Shown piece by piece: positions 50,112 to 58,517 of a DNA stretch of 64,000 nucleotides. The translations under genes and the position numbers were made by a program. How positions within the stretch are numbered: the first letter of the stretch is position 1; every line of letters starts with the position of its first letter. Under the pieces are notes generated by a model, which saw nothing but the letters and a program-made list of their open reading frames with translations, did no database searches and was not told the DNA's origin. The stretch spans positions 310,001-374,000 of the forward strand of contig JAXLXE010000001.1 in assembly GCA_046328115.1 (NCBI GenBank), written 5' to 3'. The stretch is from JAXLXE01 sp046328115 (lineage in GTDB: Bacteria; Chloroflexota; UBA6077; JACCZL01).

Positions 50112-50120
50112 ATCATACCA
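50112..50120 (-). promoter_or_regulatory. Candidate typA promoter (extended -10)
   Basis: The minus strand reads TGG-TATGAT. No good -35 is visible. Transcription would start near 50105, just ahead of the leader frame and terminator. Confidence 0.4.
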
Positions 50121-50204
50121 GGAGGGCGTACCCGGAGGGCTGGAAATGGCCGTATATACTCTGGGGTCGGCGGTCGGAAGGGCGGCGAGTCGACGGGTGT
50201 CCGC

Positions 50205-52733
50205 ATGCTGAAGCCTTCTCGAGTCGTCACCGTTGTGCCAACCATTCCGGAGCCGCTACGCGCGCTCTCCGAGCTAGCACACAACCTTCGCTGGACGTGG
50301 GATCCGCGCACCGCCGACCTGTTCCGTCGGCTCGATCCCGCGAGGTGGGCGGCCACCAACCACAATCCGGTGCTCCTGCTCCGTACGACAGATCAGGCCC
50401 GTCTGGACGACGCGGCGCGCGACTCCGGCTACCGCCGCGAGCTGGCGGGGGTGGCTGCTGAGCTGGCGGCGTACCTGGACGGTGAGCCGGTCCCTGGGCC
50501 GCGGCTCGCGTATTTCTCCGCCGAGTTCGGGCTGTCCGAGAGCCTGCCGATCTACTCCGGCGGCCTGGGCATCCTGGCCGGTGACCACCTGAAGTCGGCC
50601 AGCGACCTCAGCCTGCCCATGACCGGTGTGGGGCTGTTCTATCGCTACGGTTACTTCTCGCAGCGCTTCGGGCCGGATGGATGGCAGCAGGAGCTGTATC
50701 CGCCGAACGTGCCGGCCTCCCTGCCCGTGCGGGTGGCAATGGGCCTGGATGGAGCGCCGCTCCGCGTGGAGCTCCAGTTTCCCGGGCGCGTCCTGCATGC
50801 GCGGGTGTGGCACGTCCAGGTGGGCCGGGTGCCCCTGTACCTGCTGGATACGGACGTGGAGGAGAACAGCCCGGCCGACCGGGAGATTACCCACCATCTG
50901 TACGGCGGGGATCGCGACATGCGCATACGCCAGGAGTTGCTACTGGGCTTTGGCGGCATCCAGGTGCTGGACGCGTTGGACCGACGGCCGGACGTGTGCC
51001 ACCTGAACGAGGGCCACTCCGCATTTCTTTCCCTGGAGCGGGCGCGGCAGCTCATCGTGGAGCACGGCCTCACATTTGACGAGGCGCGCGTAGTGGCGGG
51101 CGCGGGCATGCTGTTTACCACCCATACGCCGGTGGCGGCCGGGCACGACTCGTTTGACTCGGGGATGATCGACTACTACCTGGGTGACTACTACCGCGCG
51201 CTGGGACTGACCCGGAACGAGTTCATGGCGCTGGGGCGGATGAATGCCACGGATGAGGCGGAGCCGTTCTCGCTGACGGTGTTGGCGCTGCGGTTCGCCG
51301 GACACTCAAACGGGGTGAGCCGCCTGCATGCCCACCTGTCCAGGCAGCTCTGGGGCGGGGTGTGGCCGGGGCTGCGCGAGGACGAGGTGCCGATTGACGG
51401 TGTGACCAACGGGGTCCACCTCCGGTCCTGGATCGCGCCGACGCTGACTGATCTGTATGAGGAGGCGCCGGCGCCGCCGGGCATCGAGATCCAGGAGGAG
51501 CGGACCGGGCTGGACGTGATTACCGATCGGGAGCTGTGGGATCGGCACGAGCGGTTGCGGGGCGGGCTGGTGCACTTCGTGCGAGCCAGACTGTCTTCGC
51601 AGCTCGCCAGGCGGGGTGCTGGCCCTACCGAGGTTGGGCGGGCCGTGGAGGCGCTGGATCCGGCGATCCTGACGATTGGCTTTGCGCGGCGGTTCGCGGA
51701 GTACAAGCGCGCCGCGCTGCTGCTGAGGGACCGCGATCGACTGCTGCGGATGGTCAGCTCCGTCGATCGACCCGTGCAGTTCATCTTCGCGGGCAAGGCG
51801 CATCCGAACGACAACGGCGGCAAGGAGCTGATCCGGCAGCTCTTCCACCTGATGCAGGATCCGGCGGTGCGCGGCAGGGTGGTGCTGCTGGAGGAATACG
51901 ACATTGGCGTGGCGCGGCGGATGGTCCAGGGCGTGGACGTGTGGCTGAATACGCCGCGGCGGCCGATGGAGGCCAGCGGTACCAGCGGGATGAAGGCGGT
52001 GGCGAACGGCGCGCTGGCCGTGAGCACGCTGGACGGCTGGTGGGATGAGGCGTACCACCCGGGCGTGGGCTGGGCGATTGGCGATCGGCGGGCGTACGAC
52101 GACCACGACTACCAGGACCAGTTGGAGTTCCTCTCGCTCTACGAGATCCTGGAGAACGAGGTGATCCCGCTGTTCTACGATCGGGACGCGGCGGGGCTGC
52201 CCAAGGGCTGGGTGTCCCGGATGCGCGCGTCCATGAAGGCGCACCCCACGCTGTTCAATACGGACCGCATGGTTGGCCAGTACAACGAGAAGTTCTACCA
52301 GCGGGCCGGCGGGGTGATCTCACGGCTGGCTGAAGACGGCTACAGCCAGGCGCGGGACCTGACGGCGTGGATGGCCGAGATCGAGCGGCTGTGGCCAACC
52401 GTCCAGGTGGGCGAGGTGCGGGGACTGCCCAGCGAGATCCCGTCTGGCACGTCCTTCGACATTGAGGTGGACGTGACGCTGGGGGAGATAGATCCGGAGC
52501 ACGTGGCGGTGACGCTGATCCACGGTGTGCTGGACGCGGACGGGCACCTGCACCATCCCAGCGCCATGCCGCTGGGGCCAGTTGGCAAAGGCGCGGCGGG
52601 CGTGTATTGTTTCGGCGCGCGCGGCGTTCGCGACGATCGCAGCGGTGACCACGGCTACGCCATCCGGGTGATGCCACGGCACGAGCTGCTGGATCGCCCG
52701 TCCCGCCTGGGCCTGGTGCACTGGAGCGACTGA
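50205..52733 (+). CDS. glgP: Alpha-glucan phosphorylase (DUF3417 type)
   Basis: PLP-dependent enzyme releasing glucose 1-phosphate from glycogen, 842 residues. It is the Thermotoga/Mycobacterium-type with an N-terminal DUF3417 domain (about residues 10-120, ELAHNLRWTWDPRTADLF). The catalytic domain has YFSAEFGLSESLPIYSGGLG, the PLP lysine in EASGTSGMKAVANGAL, and FARRFAEYKRA. The last 120 residues add a beta-rich domain. A TATACT at about 50156-50161 may be its -10. Its 3' neighbour is ridA. Confidence 0.92.
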   Translation: MLKPSRVVTVVPTIPEPLRALSELAHNLRWTWDPRTADLFRRLDPARWAATNHNPVLLLRTTDQARLDDAARDSGYRRELAGVAAELAAYLDGEPVPGPRLAYFSAEFGLSESLPIYSGGLGILAGDHLKSASDLSLPMTGVGLFYRYGYFSQRFGPDGWQQELYPPNVPASLPVRVAMGLDGAPLRVELQFPGRVLHARVWHVQVGRVPLYLLDTDVEENSPADREITHHLYGGDRDMRIRQELLLGFGGIQVLDALDRRPDVCHLNEGHSAFLSLERARQLIVEHGLTFDEARVVAGAGMLFTTHTPVAAGHDSFDSGMIDYYLGDYYRALGLTRNEFMALGRMNATDEAEPFSLTVLALRFAGHSNGVSRLHAHLSRQLWGGVWPGLREDEVPIDGVTNGVHLRSWIAPTLTDLYEEAPAPPGIEIQEERTGLDVITDRELWDRHERLRGGLVHFVRARLSSQLARRGAGPTEVGRAVEALDPAILTIGFARRFAEYKRAALLLRDRDRLLRMVSSVDRPVQFIFAGKAHPNDNGGKELIRQLFHLMQDPAVRGRVVLLEEYDIGVARRMVQGVDVWLNTPRRPMEASGTSGMKAVANGALAVSTLDGWWDEAYHPGVGWAIGDRRAYDDHDYQDQLEFLSLYEILENEVIPLFYDRDAAGLPKGWVSRMRASMKAHPTLFNTDRMVGQYNEKFYQRAGGVISRLAEDGYSQARDLTAWMAEIERLWPTVQVGEVRGLPSEIPSGTSFDIEVDVTLGEIDPEHVAVTLIHGVLDADGHLHHPSAMPLGPVGKGAAGVYCFGARGVRDDRSGDHGYAIRVMPRHELLDRPSRLGLVHWSD

Positions 52734-52770
52734 CCCTGCTCCGGTGCGCACAACTGCACTCGGAGGAGTC

Positions 52771-53154
52771 ATGGCAAAGCGAGAGATCATCCGCCCGGCT
52801 GGCGTTCCGGCCAACAAGATCCTGAGCTCCGGCGTTCGGGTGGGCGATTTCATCTGGACGGCCGGCCACGTGGGCCGCAACCCGGAGACTGGCGTCATAC
52901 CGGATGGCATCCAGGCCCAGACCCGCCAGACGCTCGACAACCTGAAGCGGGTGCTGGAGACGGCGGGATCCTCGCTGAAGTCCGTGGTGAAGGTGAACAT
53001 CTACCTTGTCAACGTGAGGGATCGGGACGCCCTGAACGAGGTGTACACGGAGTACTTCCCGGTGGATCCGCCGGCGCGGACGGCGTTTGGCGGGGCCGAG
53101 TTCGGCGGCAACGTGCTGGTGGAGATTGAGGCACTGGCGGTGGTGGAGTCGTGA
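52771..53154 (+). CDS. RidA-family deaminase
   Basis: Small protein of 127 residues in the YjgF/YER057c/RidA family, which hydrolyse reactive enamines and imines to ketones and ammonia. DFIWTAGHVGRNPETG, QTRQTLDNLKRVLETAGSSL and FPVDPPARTAFGGAEFGGNVLVEIEALAVV follow the family order; the Arg of the PPAR segment is the usual substrate-binding position. GGAGGAG precedes ATG 52771 by two nt, and this is chosen over an ATG-less upstream frame. The stop overlaps the next start (GTGA). Confidence 0.88.
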   Translation: MAKREIIRPAGVPANKILSSGVRVGDFIWTAGHVGRNPETGVIPDGIQAQTRQTLDNLKRVLETAGSSLKSVVKVNIYLVNVRDRDALNEVYTEYFPVDPPARTAFGGAEFGGNVLVEIEALAVVES

Positions 53155-53834
53155 GCGAGCAGCGCCGCGGACCCAACAACTACGTCACGCGGGTGATGTG
53201 GAAGGCCCCCTGCGAGATGCCCAACGGGCTCCAGGCCTCCGATGAGGGCCTCTGGATCTGCGACCAGATAGATCCGAACACGCTGCTGCTGGTGGACTTC
53301 CAGAACGGCGACGTGCTGAAGGAGATCCCCACCCGCGGCCTGCACGGCAGCGGCGTGACCCGCGATCCGCACGGCAGGGTCTGGATCTCCTCCACGTTCG
53401 GGTTCGAGATCATTGGCTACGACATCGAGAGCGGCCGCGAGGTGGCGTGCTGGCCGACGCCGAACCGCGACATCGAGGCCGCGCCGCACGGCATCGAGTG
53501 GCACGACGGCGAGCTGTGGTTCACCATGTCCAAGACGTACAGCGTGTGCCGGATGAACCCGGACAACGGGAAGATCACGGCCACGATTCCGTTCAAGGGC
53601 GACCGTCCGCACGGGCTGGCGTTCAACGGCGATGAGCTGTGGGTGGGCGACACCAACCGCCAGGTGGTGTTCCGTCTGGACCCTAACGACGGAACGATTC
53701 TGGACGCCATCGGGGTGCACGGCCCCGAGCCGCACGGCTTCACGATCCGGAACGGTCAGTTCTGGTTCTCGGACGCGGAGAGCGGTGAGGTGTTCAGGCT
53801 GGACCGACGGTTCACGCTGGAAGACGAGGGGTAG
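53151..53834 (+). CDS. Beta-propeller protein (SMP-30/Vgb-like)
   Basis: A 227-residue protein made of repeated short beta blades, each with a pattern such as GLWICDQIDPNTLLLVDFQNG, RVWISSTFGFEIIGYDIESG, ELWFTMSKTYSVCRMNPDNG and ELWVGDTNRQVVFRLDPNDG. This resembles NHL/SMP-30 and virginiamycin B lyase propellers. Four to five blades are visible. No signal peptide is present. GTG 53151 overlaps the RidA stop, so the two are coupled; a shared role in cleaning or sensing a metabolite is inference. Confidence 0.8.
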   Translation: MSEQRRGPNNYVTRVMWKAPCEMPNGLQASDEGLWICDQIDPNTLLLVDFQNGDVLKEIPTRGLHGSGVTRDPHGRVWISSTFGFEIIGYDIESGREVACWPTPNRDIEAAPHGIEWHDGELWFTMSKTYSVCRMNPDNGKITATIPFKGDRPHGLAFNGDELWVGDTNRQVVFRLDPNDGTILDAIGVHGPEPHGFTIRNGQFWFSDAESGEVFRLDRRFTLEDEG

Positions 53835-53845
53835 CCACGAGTTAT

Positions 53846-53870
53846 GGGCCGGGAGCAGGCCTCCCGGCCC
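53846..53870 (+). terminator. Hairpin after the glgP-ridA operon
   Basis: GGGCCGGGAG (53846-53855) and its exact complement (53861-53870) flank CAGGC, 11 nt after the stop. There is no T-run, but position and strength suggest termination. Confidence 0.55.
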
Positions 53871-54017
53871 AGTCGATCACACAGATCCCGCGCCACCCGC
53901 CGTCGCGATAGCCCCAGCCCTTCACTCGCGTTCTGAGCCTGCGAAGAACCTCTCGCTGCCCACGCCAATCGCTATCGCGACAAGCACGGACCGCTGCACG
54001 AATCCTGAGTTCTGCCG

Positions 54018-54395
54018 ATGATCCACTGGATGGAATCATCCGCCCGCGGCCGCCGTACGTTTCTGCTGCTTGCCAGCGCGCTCCTGGTAGCCGGCTGCGG
54101 CATGCTGGACCTGGAGCCCGCGACGCCCACGCCGTCGCCGCGGAGCCACCTCGGCGATGCACCGTGGGCGGTGGCGACGGTCGGCGGCGGTCCGCCGGCG
54201 ACGAAGGTCACGGAAGGCACCTCGCCCACGAACGATGCACCCACGCCGACGCCACGGATCGTGCCGCCGACGTACGGACCCGCGCCCACGTCGCCACCGG
54301 CTCCGACGGCGACGCCCAAGCCGCAGACGGCACGGACGGGCAGCGCGCCGATGACGGCGGGTCGGCCGGCGGGGTCGCCGGTGGCGGGGCGGTAG
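54018..54395 (+). CDS. Pro/Thr-rich lipoprotein (125 aa)
   Basis: Unrecognised. A short basic N-terminus, a hydrophobic stretch (FLLLASALLVAGC) and a lipobox Cys mark a lipoprotein signal peptide. The rest is a low-complexity Pro, Thr and Ala-rich tail with no fold signal, which may serve as a surface tether. ATG 54018 or ATG 54030 could start it. It lies between the propeller operon and the repeat island and faces the large STAND gene convergently. Confidence 0.55.
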   Translation: MIHWMESSARGRRTFLLLASALLVAGCGMLDLEPATPTPSPRSHLGDAPWAVATVGGGPPATKVTEGTSPTNDAPTPTPRIVPPTYGPAPTSPPAPTATPKPQTARTGSAPMTAGRPAGSPVAGR

Positions 54396-54445
54396 TCACG
54401 CGCCGAAAGTGTCCTCGGCGTACCTTTCCGAGAGGCTGACCTCCG

Positions 54446-54478
54446 CCACGTCATCCTCGTGGCAACGGGGATCCATAG
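54446..54478. repeat. REP-like palindromic element, copy 1
   Basis: A 33-bp element with the core ATCCTCGTG-GCAA-CGGGGAT, which folds into a hairpin with one G-T pair. Copy 2 differs at a single position. The type, TCATCCCCG...CGGGGATCC, resembles dispersed GTCATTCCC...GGGAATCC elements seen in many bacterial genomes. Confidence 0.7.
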
Positions 54479-54517
54479 CCACTGCCCGGTCGCCACGCGC
54501 CCAACACCGGACCCAGG

Positions 54518-54550
54518 CCACGTCATCCCCGTGGCAACGGGGATCCATAG
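54518..54550. repeat. REP-like palindromic element, copy 2
   Basis: A 33-bp copy of the element at 54446-54478 with a perfectly paired ATCCCCG...CGGGGAT stem. The copies are separated by 39 bp. No third copy follows. Confidence 0.7.
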
Positions 54551-54673
54551 TGGCGCGGCCGTCAGACTTGAGACCGCGTCAGTAACCCGTCAAGGCGTCA
54601 GAGTTTCACCCGCCTGCCCGTCACCCCGCTCACCGATACCAGGTCGCGCGCGTCCCCCGCACTTTGGACCCGG

Positions 54674-57600
54674 TCAGCCGCCGGGAGTCTCCCGCAGTCT
54701 CTCGACCAACTGACGGCTGACCTCGACGTCCTGCTGCCACATCACGTTGGTCGGGTCCATCGAGCTCAGCCGCTCGTCGATCTCGAGGCTCCGTTCCGCG
54801 AAACTCGCTGCGTCCGAAACTGCGCCGGCATTGGCGAACGTCTCTGCGAGCCGCTTCGAGACCGATGACAGGTCTCGCTGCCACTGGGCGTTGGAGGGAT
54901 CGGCGCCGGCGAGGCGCTGCCGGATGGTCAGCGAGGCCTGGAAGGCGGCATGGGCGGTGCTGACATCGCACTGGGCGAAGGCGATGTCTCCTAGTTTGTT
55001 GTGGGAGACGGACAGATCCCGCTGCCACTGGGCGTTGGAGGGGTCGACGTCGGCGAGGCGCTGGGAGATGTCGAGGGCGCGCAGAAAGGCGTCGCGGGCG
55101 TTGGCGAGATCGCCCTGGGCGAGGGCGGCATCGCCGAGCTTGGTGAGACTGACGGCCAGATCGCGCTGTCGTGCGGTGTTGGAGGGGGTGGCGTTGGTGA
55201 GGTCCTGCCGGATCGTCAGGGAGGCCTGGAAGGCGTCGCGGGCGGTGGCGAGATCGCCCTGGGCGAGGGCGACATCGCCGAGCTTGATGTGGGAGACGGA
55301 CAGGTCGCGCTGCCATTCCGAGTTGGAGGGCGCGGCGTCAGCGAGGTCCTGGGCGATCCGGAGAGCGGCATCGAAGGCGTCGCGCGCGCTGGCGAGGTCG
55401 CTCTGGACGAGAGCAACATCGCCAAGCCGGTTAAGACCGACGACCAGATTGCGCTGCCGCTCCGCACTGGAGGGGTCGGCATCGGCCAGGTGCTGACGGA
55501 TAGTAAGGGAGGCCTGGAACGCAGCGCGGGCGGTGGTGAGATCACCCTGGAGGAGGGTTACATCGCCAAGTTTGTTGTGAGTGACCGAGAGGTCGTATTG
55601 CCTTTGGGCGTTGGTGGGCTCGCCGTCCGCGAGCAGCCGTGCGATGCCGAAAGCGGTCTGGTAGGCGTCGCGGGCGCTGGTGAGATCGCCCTGCGCGAGG
55701 GCGACATCGCCGAGGCGAATCCAGGCAATCGAGCGCTCGCGCTGCCAGATAGGCTCAGCGAGCGTCCCGGCTGGCAATTGATCGAACCAGTTAGCGACGA
55801 AGCCTAGCGTGGCGCCGACGAGCGGCGACTGGCCCGCTTCAGTGAGCCGGTCGGTGAGCCCGTAGAGGGCGCCGTTGACGATAGGGCCCCAGAGACTCAC
55901 GCCGCCGGACGTGCCAAGAATCGCGCCGAGATGCGGCAAGCGAAGCGCCAGCCTTTCGAAGTCGGTTTGATCGGCGAGCGCGTGTAGCTCGTTCTGAAGC
56001 CAGATCGCGAGTCGGGTTGTGAGTTCGGCGTCATGCCGAGCATGTTTCCGTGCGAAGCCGTAGCCCAGCGCGTGCGTAAATGTCCATGCTGAGTCGCCGT
56101 CCGTCAGTCGGAGAAGGCTTCTCTGGATGAGCACCGCTAGAGCGTGCCGCGCGCCTTCGTCCGAAGCGTCCAGCGCGGCCGCGATGGCGGCCGCGGGGAA
56201 CGGGGCGTGGGCGAGGATTGCGGCCGCCGCAAGTGCGTGCTGGCATCGTTCGTCGAGCCCACGCATGCTTCGCTCGAAGAGCCACTCGAGGGTGCGCGTG
56301 GCGTCTTCTGGATGCGAGAGCGACGGCAGAGGTTTCGCCTTCCAGTCGTCGACCAGGTTGGAGACGGGCTGATCTTCACGCGCAAGCATGTTCACGGCCC
56401 AGGTAATTGCGAGCGGGTGACCGTGCAACAGTTTGAGTGCATCCGAGCGCACTTCAGGGGTGATCCGCTTTTGGGAGTCTTCGTTGGTTGGGACCAGCGA
56501 ATCGAAGAGCGCCGCCGCGTCATCCGTCCCGAGCGATTCCTTCAGGGCGACGGTCTCGAGCGCCGGTGCCTGGGTACTGTCGCGGGTCAGCAGCAGCGTG
56601 CGGTTCTCGTCCGAGAACGCCCGCTTGATATCGCTCAGGCGCGCTCGCCCGCCTCTTCCGTCCGCCTCTTCTCCGCCCTCGATGACGACCAGGATGCGCT
56701 TATCCTTGCAGGCCTCGGTGGCGCGATCGAATGGCGTCGCGTCTTTGGCGAAGTCTATCGACCGGAGCGAGTTTGCGATGTGGTTCCAGGCGGTGTCTGC
56801 CGAACCGCGCATCGCGTAGAGGTCGACGAACAGAACGCCGTCCGCGTATGGGCTTTCCGCGAGCGTCTTTGGACTCGTTCCCACGACGGCCCGTACGGCC
56901 TCAGCCGCGAGGGCGGTCTTGCCCATGCCGGCTGGGCCGACGACGGCGGTGTTTTCGCGGTTTCGCAGGCGCTCGACTAGCAGGGCGCACTCTGCGGCAC
57001 GCCCGAAGTACCTTCTTGCCTGGGGAGGGAGCTTCTGAGGTGGCGGGTGGTGGGAAATCGTCGTCGCGCCGCGGTCCATTTTCGCGGACTGCCCGAGCCC
57101 GAGCACCACCTCTCGTAGGAGAAAGCGCGCGGCTTCGTACGCCTGGGCCGTGGTGTTGGACGGCTTGGCGATCGACAGATGGTCTTCGTCGAGAGCTATC
57201 GGATCGTCGCCGGTTCCGGGATGCGCACTGGTGGCGTTGACGATGGGTAGCACACCCGCGACGGGCCGAGACTCGTAATAGGTCTTGGTACGAATGCCCC
57301 CGGCGGTTGCGTGGTTCCGGTACCAGTCGAAGAGCTCGCTCAGGTGGGCGTGGTGGGCACGAAGGTCTTCAAGCGTAACCGTGGCACCGAACAATTTGCC
57401 GAAATCCGTCAGAAACGTTGCCAGTTCGGCTCCCGCGTGGGGCGTGGCAAGGAACAGCACGGCGTGAGTGGATTCGAAGACTCCGTGTCTCTCGGGACTT
57501 GTCGAGGGTTTGGCGTCGGATGCTGCACGCAGTACCTCCTTCACGAGCAGTCCGCCGAGGCTGTGGCCAATGAATAGAATGGGACGTCGGCCGAAATTCT

Positions 57601-57904
57601 TGAGTGTTAGCTGGTCCAGCACCTGTTTGGCGCGTTGAGGCAGAGACATGCCGTGACCGGAGTCGGGTGATCCCCAGCCGAACAGGCGCTTGAGACGCCC
57701 GAATCTCGACGGGCTGGCGGCGTAACCCACCGACCAGACCCCCACCTGCGGAAACTCTGCGCCCAGCCAGTGGGGCCAGGAGGTTGAGTCGTCGGCGCCA
57801 TGGCGCCAGGTCTTGATGGGGTCGCCGCCGAGGCCGTGGACGAAGATGACGTCGGCCTTGCGGTCTGGGTTGTCGCAGCCGGAGATCTTGTGGATTTCGG
57901 CCAT
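54674..57904 (-). CDS. Alpha/beta-hydrolase - NB-ARC (STAND) - TPR-like protein
   Basis: A 1,076-residue candidate STAND/NLR-like signalling protein. Residues 1-270 are an alpha/beta hydrolase (DUF676/SesB type) with the oxyanion region VHGLGGD, nucleophile Ser115 in GHSLGG, and His242 in LDEDHLSIAKP. Residues 295-510 are an NB-ARC NTPase with the P-loop GPAGMGKT (323-330), a Walker B-like ILVVIEG, the sensor LLLTRDS and the GxP motif HGHPLAI. A helical/winged-helix region spans about 510-730. Seven tandem repeats of 48 residues (from residue 730; consensus KLGDVALAQGDLATARDAF) form a TPR-like array to the C-terminus. No SD is close to ATG 57904. It stands alone. Role in antiviral defence or another stress response is inference. 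Confidence 0.85.
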   Translation of the reverse strand: MAEIHKISGCDNPDRKADVIFVHGLGGDPIKTWRHGADDSTSWPHWLGAEFPQVGVWSVGYAASPSRFGRLKRLFGWGSPDSGHGMSLPQRAKQVLDQLTLKNFGRRPILFIGHSLGGLLVKEVLRAASDAKPSTSPERHGVFESTHAVLFLATPHAGAELATFLTDFGKLFGATVTLEDLRAHHAHLSELFDWYRNHATAGGIRTKTYYESRPVAGVLPIVNATSAHPGTGDDPIALDEDHLSIAKPSNTTAQAYEAARFLLREVVLGLGQSAKMDRGATTISHHPPPQKLPPQARRYFGRAAECALLVERLRNRENTAVVGPAGMGKTALAAEAVRAVVGTSPKTLAESPYADGVLFVDLYAMRGSADTAWNHIANSLRSIDFAKDATPFDRATEACKDKRILVVIEGGEEADGRGGRARLSDIKRAFSDENRTLLLTRDSTQAPALETVALKESLGTDDAAALFDSLVPTNEDSQKRITPEVRSDALKLLHGHPLAITWAVNMLAREDQPVSNLVDDWKAKPLPSLSHPEDATRTLEWLFERSMRGLDERCQHALAAAAILAHAPFPAAAIAAALDASDEGARHALAVLIQRSLLRLTDGDSAWTFTHALGYGFARKHARHDAELTTRLAIWLQNELHALADQTDFERLALRLPHLGAILGTSGGVSLWGPIVNGALYGLTDRLTEAGQSPLVGATLGFVANWFDQLPAGTLAEPIWQRERSIAWIRLGDVALAQGDLTSARDAYQTAFGIARLLADGEPTNAQRQYDLSVTHNKLGDVTLLQGDLTTARAAFQASLTIRQHLADADPSSAERQRNLVVGLNRLGDVALVQSDLASARDAFDAALRIAQDLADAAPSNSEWQRDLSVSHIKLGDVALAQGDLATARDAFQASLTIRQDLTNATPSNTARQRDLAVSLTKLGDAALAQGDLANARDAFLRALDISQRLADVDPSNAQWQRDLSVSHNKLGDIAFAQCDVSTAHAAFQASLTIRQRLAGADPSNAQWQRDLSSVSKRLAETFANAGAVSDAASFAERSLEIDERLSSMDPTNVMWQQDVEVSRQLVERLRETPGG
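54680..55717 (-). repeat. Seven tandem 144-bp TPR-coding repeats
   Basis: The last third of the STAND gene is built of 48-codon units that stay in register over seven copies; the last is degenerate and extended. The similarity is visible at the DNA level as well, as in the recurrent gcctggaaggc and gagatcgccctgg segments, indicating recent duplication or gene conversion. Confidence 0.8.
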
Positions 57905-58243
57905 GGCGCGGTTGGTTCCCCCTGGTCGTTGCCGTCCGGGTAGAGTGTACGGCGGTGGGTGTGAGGCGTCGTGGTTTCGCGTGTTGACGGGCGGTCTGTG
58001 GGATGGGTGGGGTGCCGATTGGTTGGCGGATCACCACGGCAAGCCGAACTGGGGCAGGGTGAGCGGCGGGTTTGGCGGCCGGTGTTTGGGTAAGCGGGCG
58101 ACAAGCACCCGCGCTACAGATCGTGCGCGGCGAGATCGGGGATGGTATTGATCCGGCCGTGGCGTGACGGATTGGGCGACCGTCCGGGTGGACGTGCACC
58201 ACGGCAAGCCGAGGTGTCGCGGGGACGAGCGGCGGGGTCGGGC

Positions 58244-58411
58244 GGCGCATTGGTTCGGTGGCGTGGGCCGGCGTTCCCGTGTGAGCGCCGGGGTCGGGCG
58301 GCGCGTTGGTTCGGTGGCGTGGGCCGGCGTTCCCGTGTGAGCGCCGGGGTCGGGCGGCGCGTTGGTTCGGTGGTGCGGGGCGGCGTTCCCGTTTGAGCGC
58401 CGGGGTCTGGC
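58244..58411. repeat. 56-bp tandem repeat, three copies
   Basis: Three units of exactly 56 bp start at 58244, 58300 and 58356. The first two differ at one position and the third at several; a partial unit precedes them. Each contains the hairpin CCGGCG...CGCCGG around a 12-nt loop. Because the whole period is conserved, this is a minisatellite-type array and not a CRISPR. Confidence 0.85.
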
Positions 58412-58422
58412 GCGGTCGCGGC

Positions 58423-58440
58423 GGCGATGCACGCATCGCC
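58423..58440. repeat. Short palindrome of dispersed-repeat type
   Basis: GGCGATGC-AC-GCATCGCC folds perfectly and is followed by CCTACC. On the other strand it reads GTAGG..GGCGATGC.., a form found as scattered intergenic elements in several bacterial groups (recall, not searched). Confidence 0.5.
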
Positions 58441-58517
58441 CCTACCGAACCGACGTAGTTTCTGCGCGCGGCCGTTTCTAGTAGGCTACCGTGGACTTCC
58501 CGGGACTGGAGACCATT

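Larger units (their letters stand above)
57905..58517. other. Repeat-filled intergenic region, no gene
   Basis: A 613-bp stretch between the STAND gene and the aldolase. CACCACGGCAAGCCGA occurs twice (58032-58047 and 58197-58212), each followed by a GAGCGGCGGG-like segment. A 56-bp tandem repeat and a short palindrome follow (listed separately). Open frames across it show only repetitive Arg, Gly and Pro text on either strand, so I call no gene. A TACACT (minus strand, 57949-57944) could be a -10 for the STAND gene. Confidence 0.6.

Noticed and set aside
49900..50211. Plus-strand 103-residue frame before glgP
   Set aside because: It covers the typA start and the minus-strand leader, has no recognisable domain and conflicts with typA.
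54446..54550. Two 33-bp repeats with a 39-bp spacer read as a CRISPR array
   Set aside because: Only two copies, no third repeat, no leader and no cas genes in the window; the core is a self-complementary REP-type palindrome.
58244..58411. 56-bp periodic array read as CRISPR
   Set aside because: The complete 56-bp unit is conserved, including what would be spacers; it is a tandem duplication.
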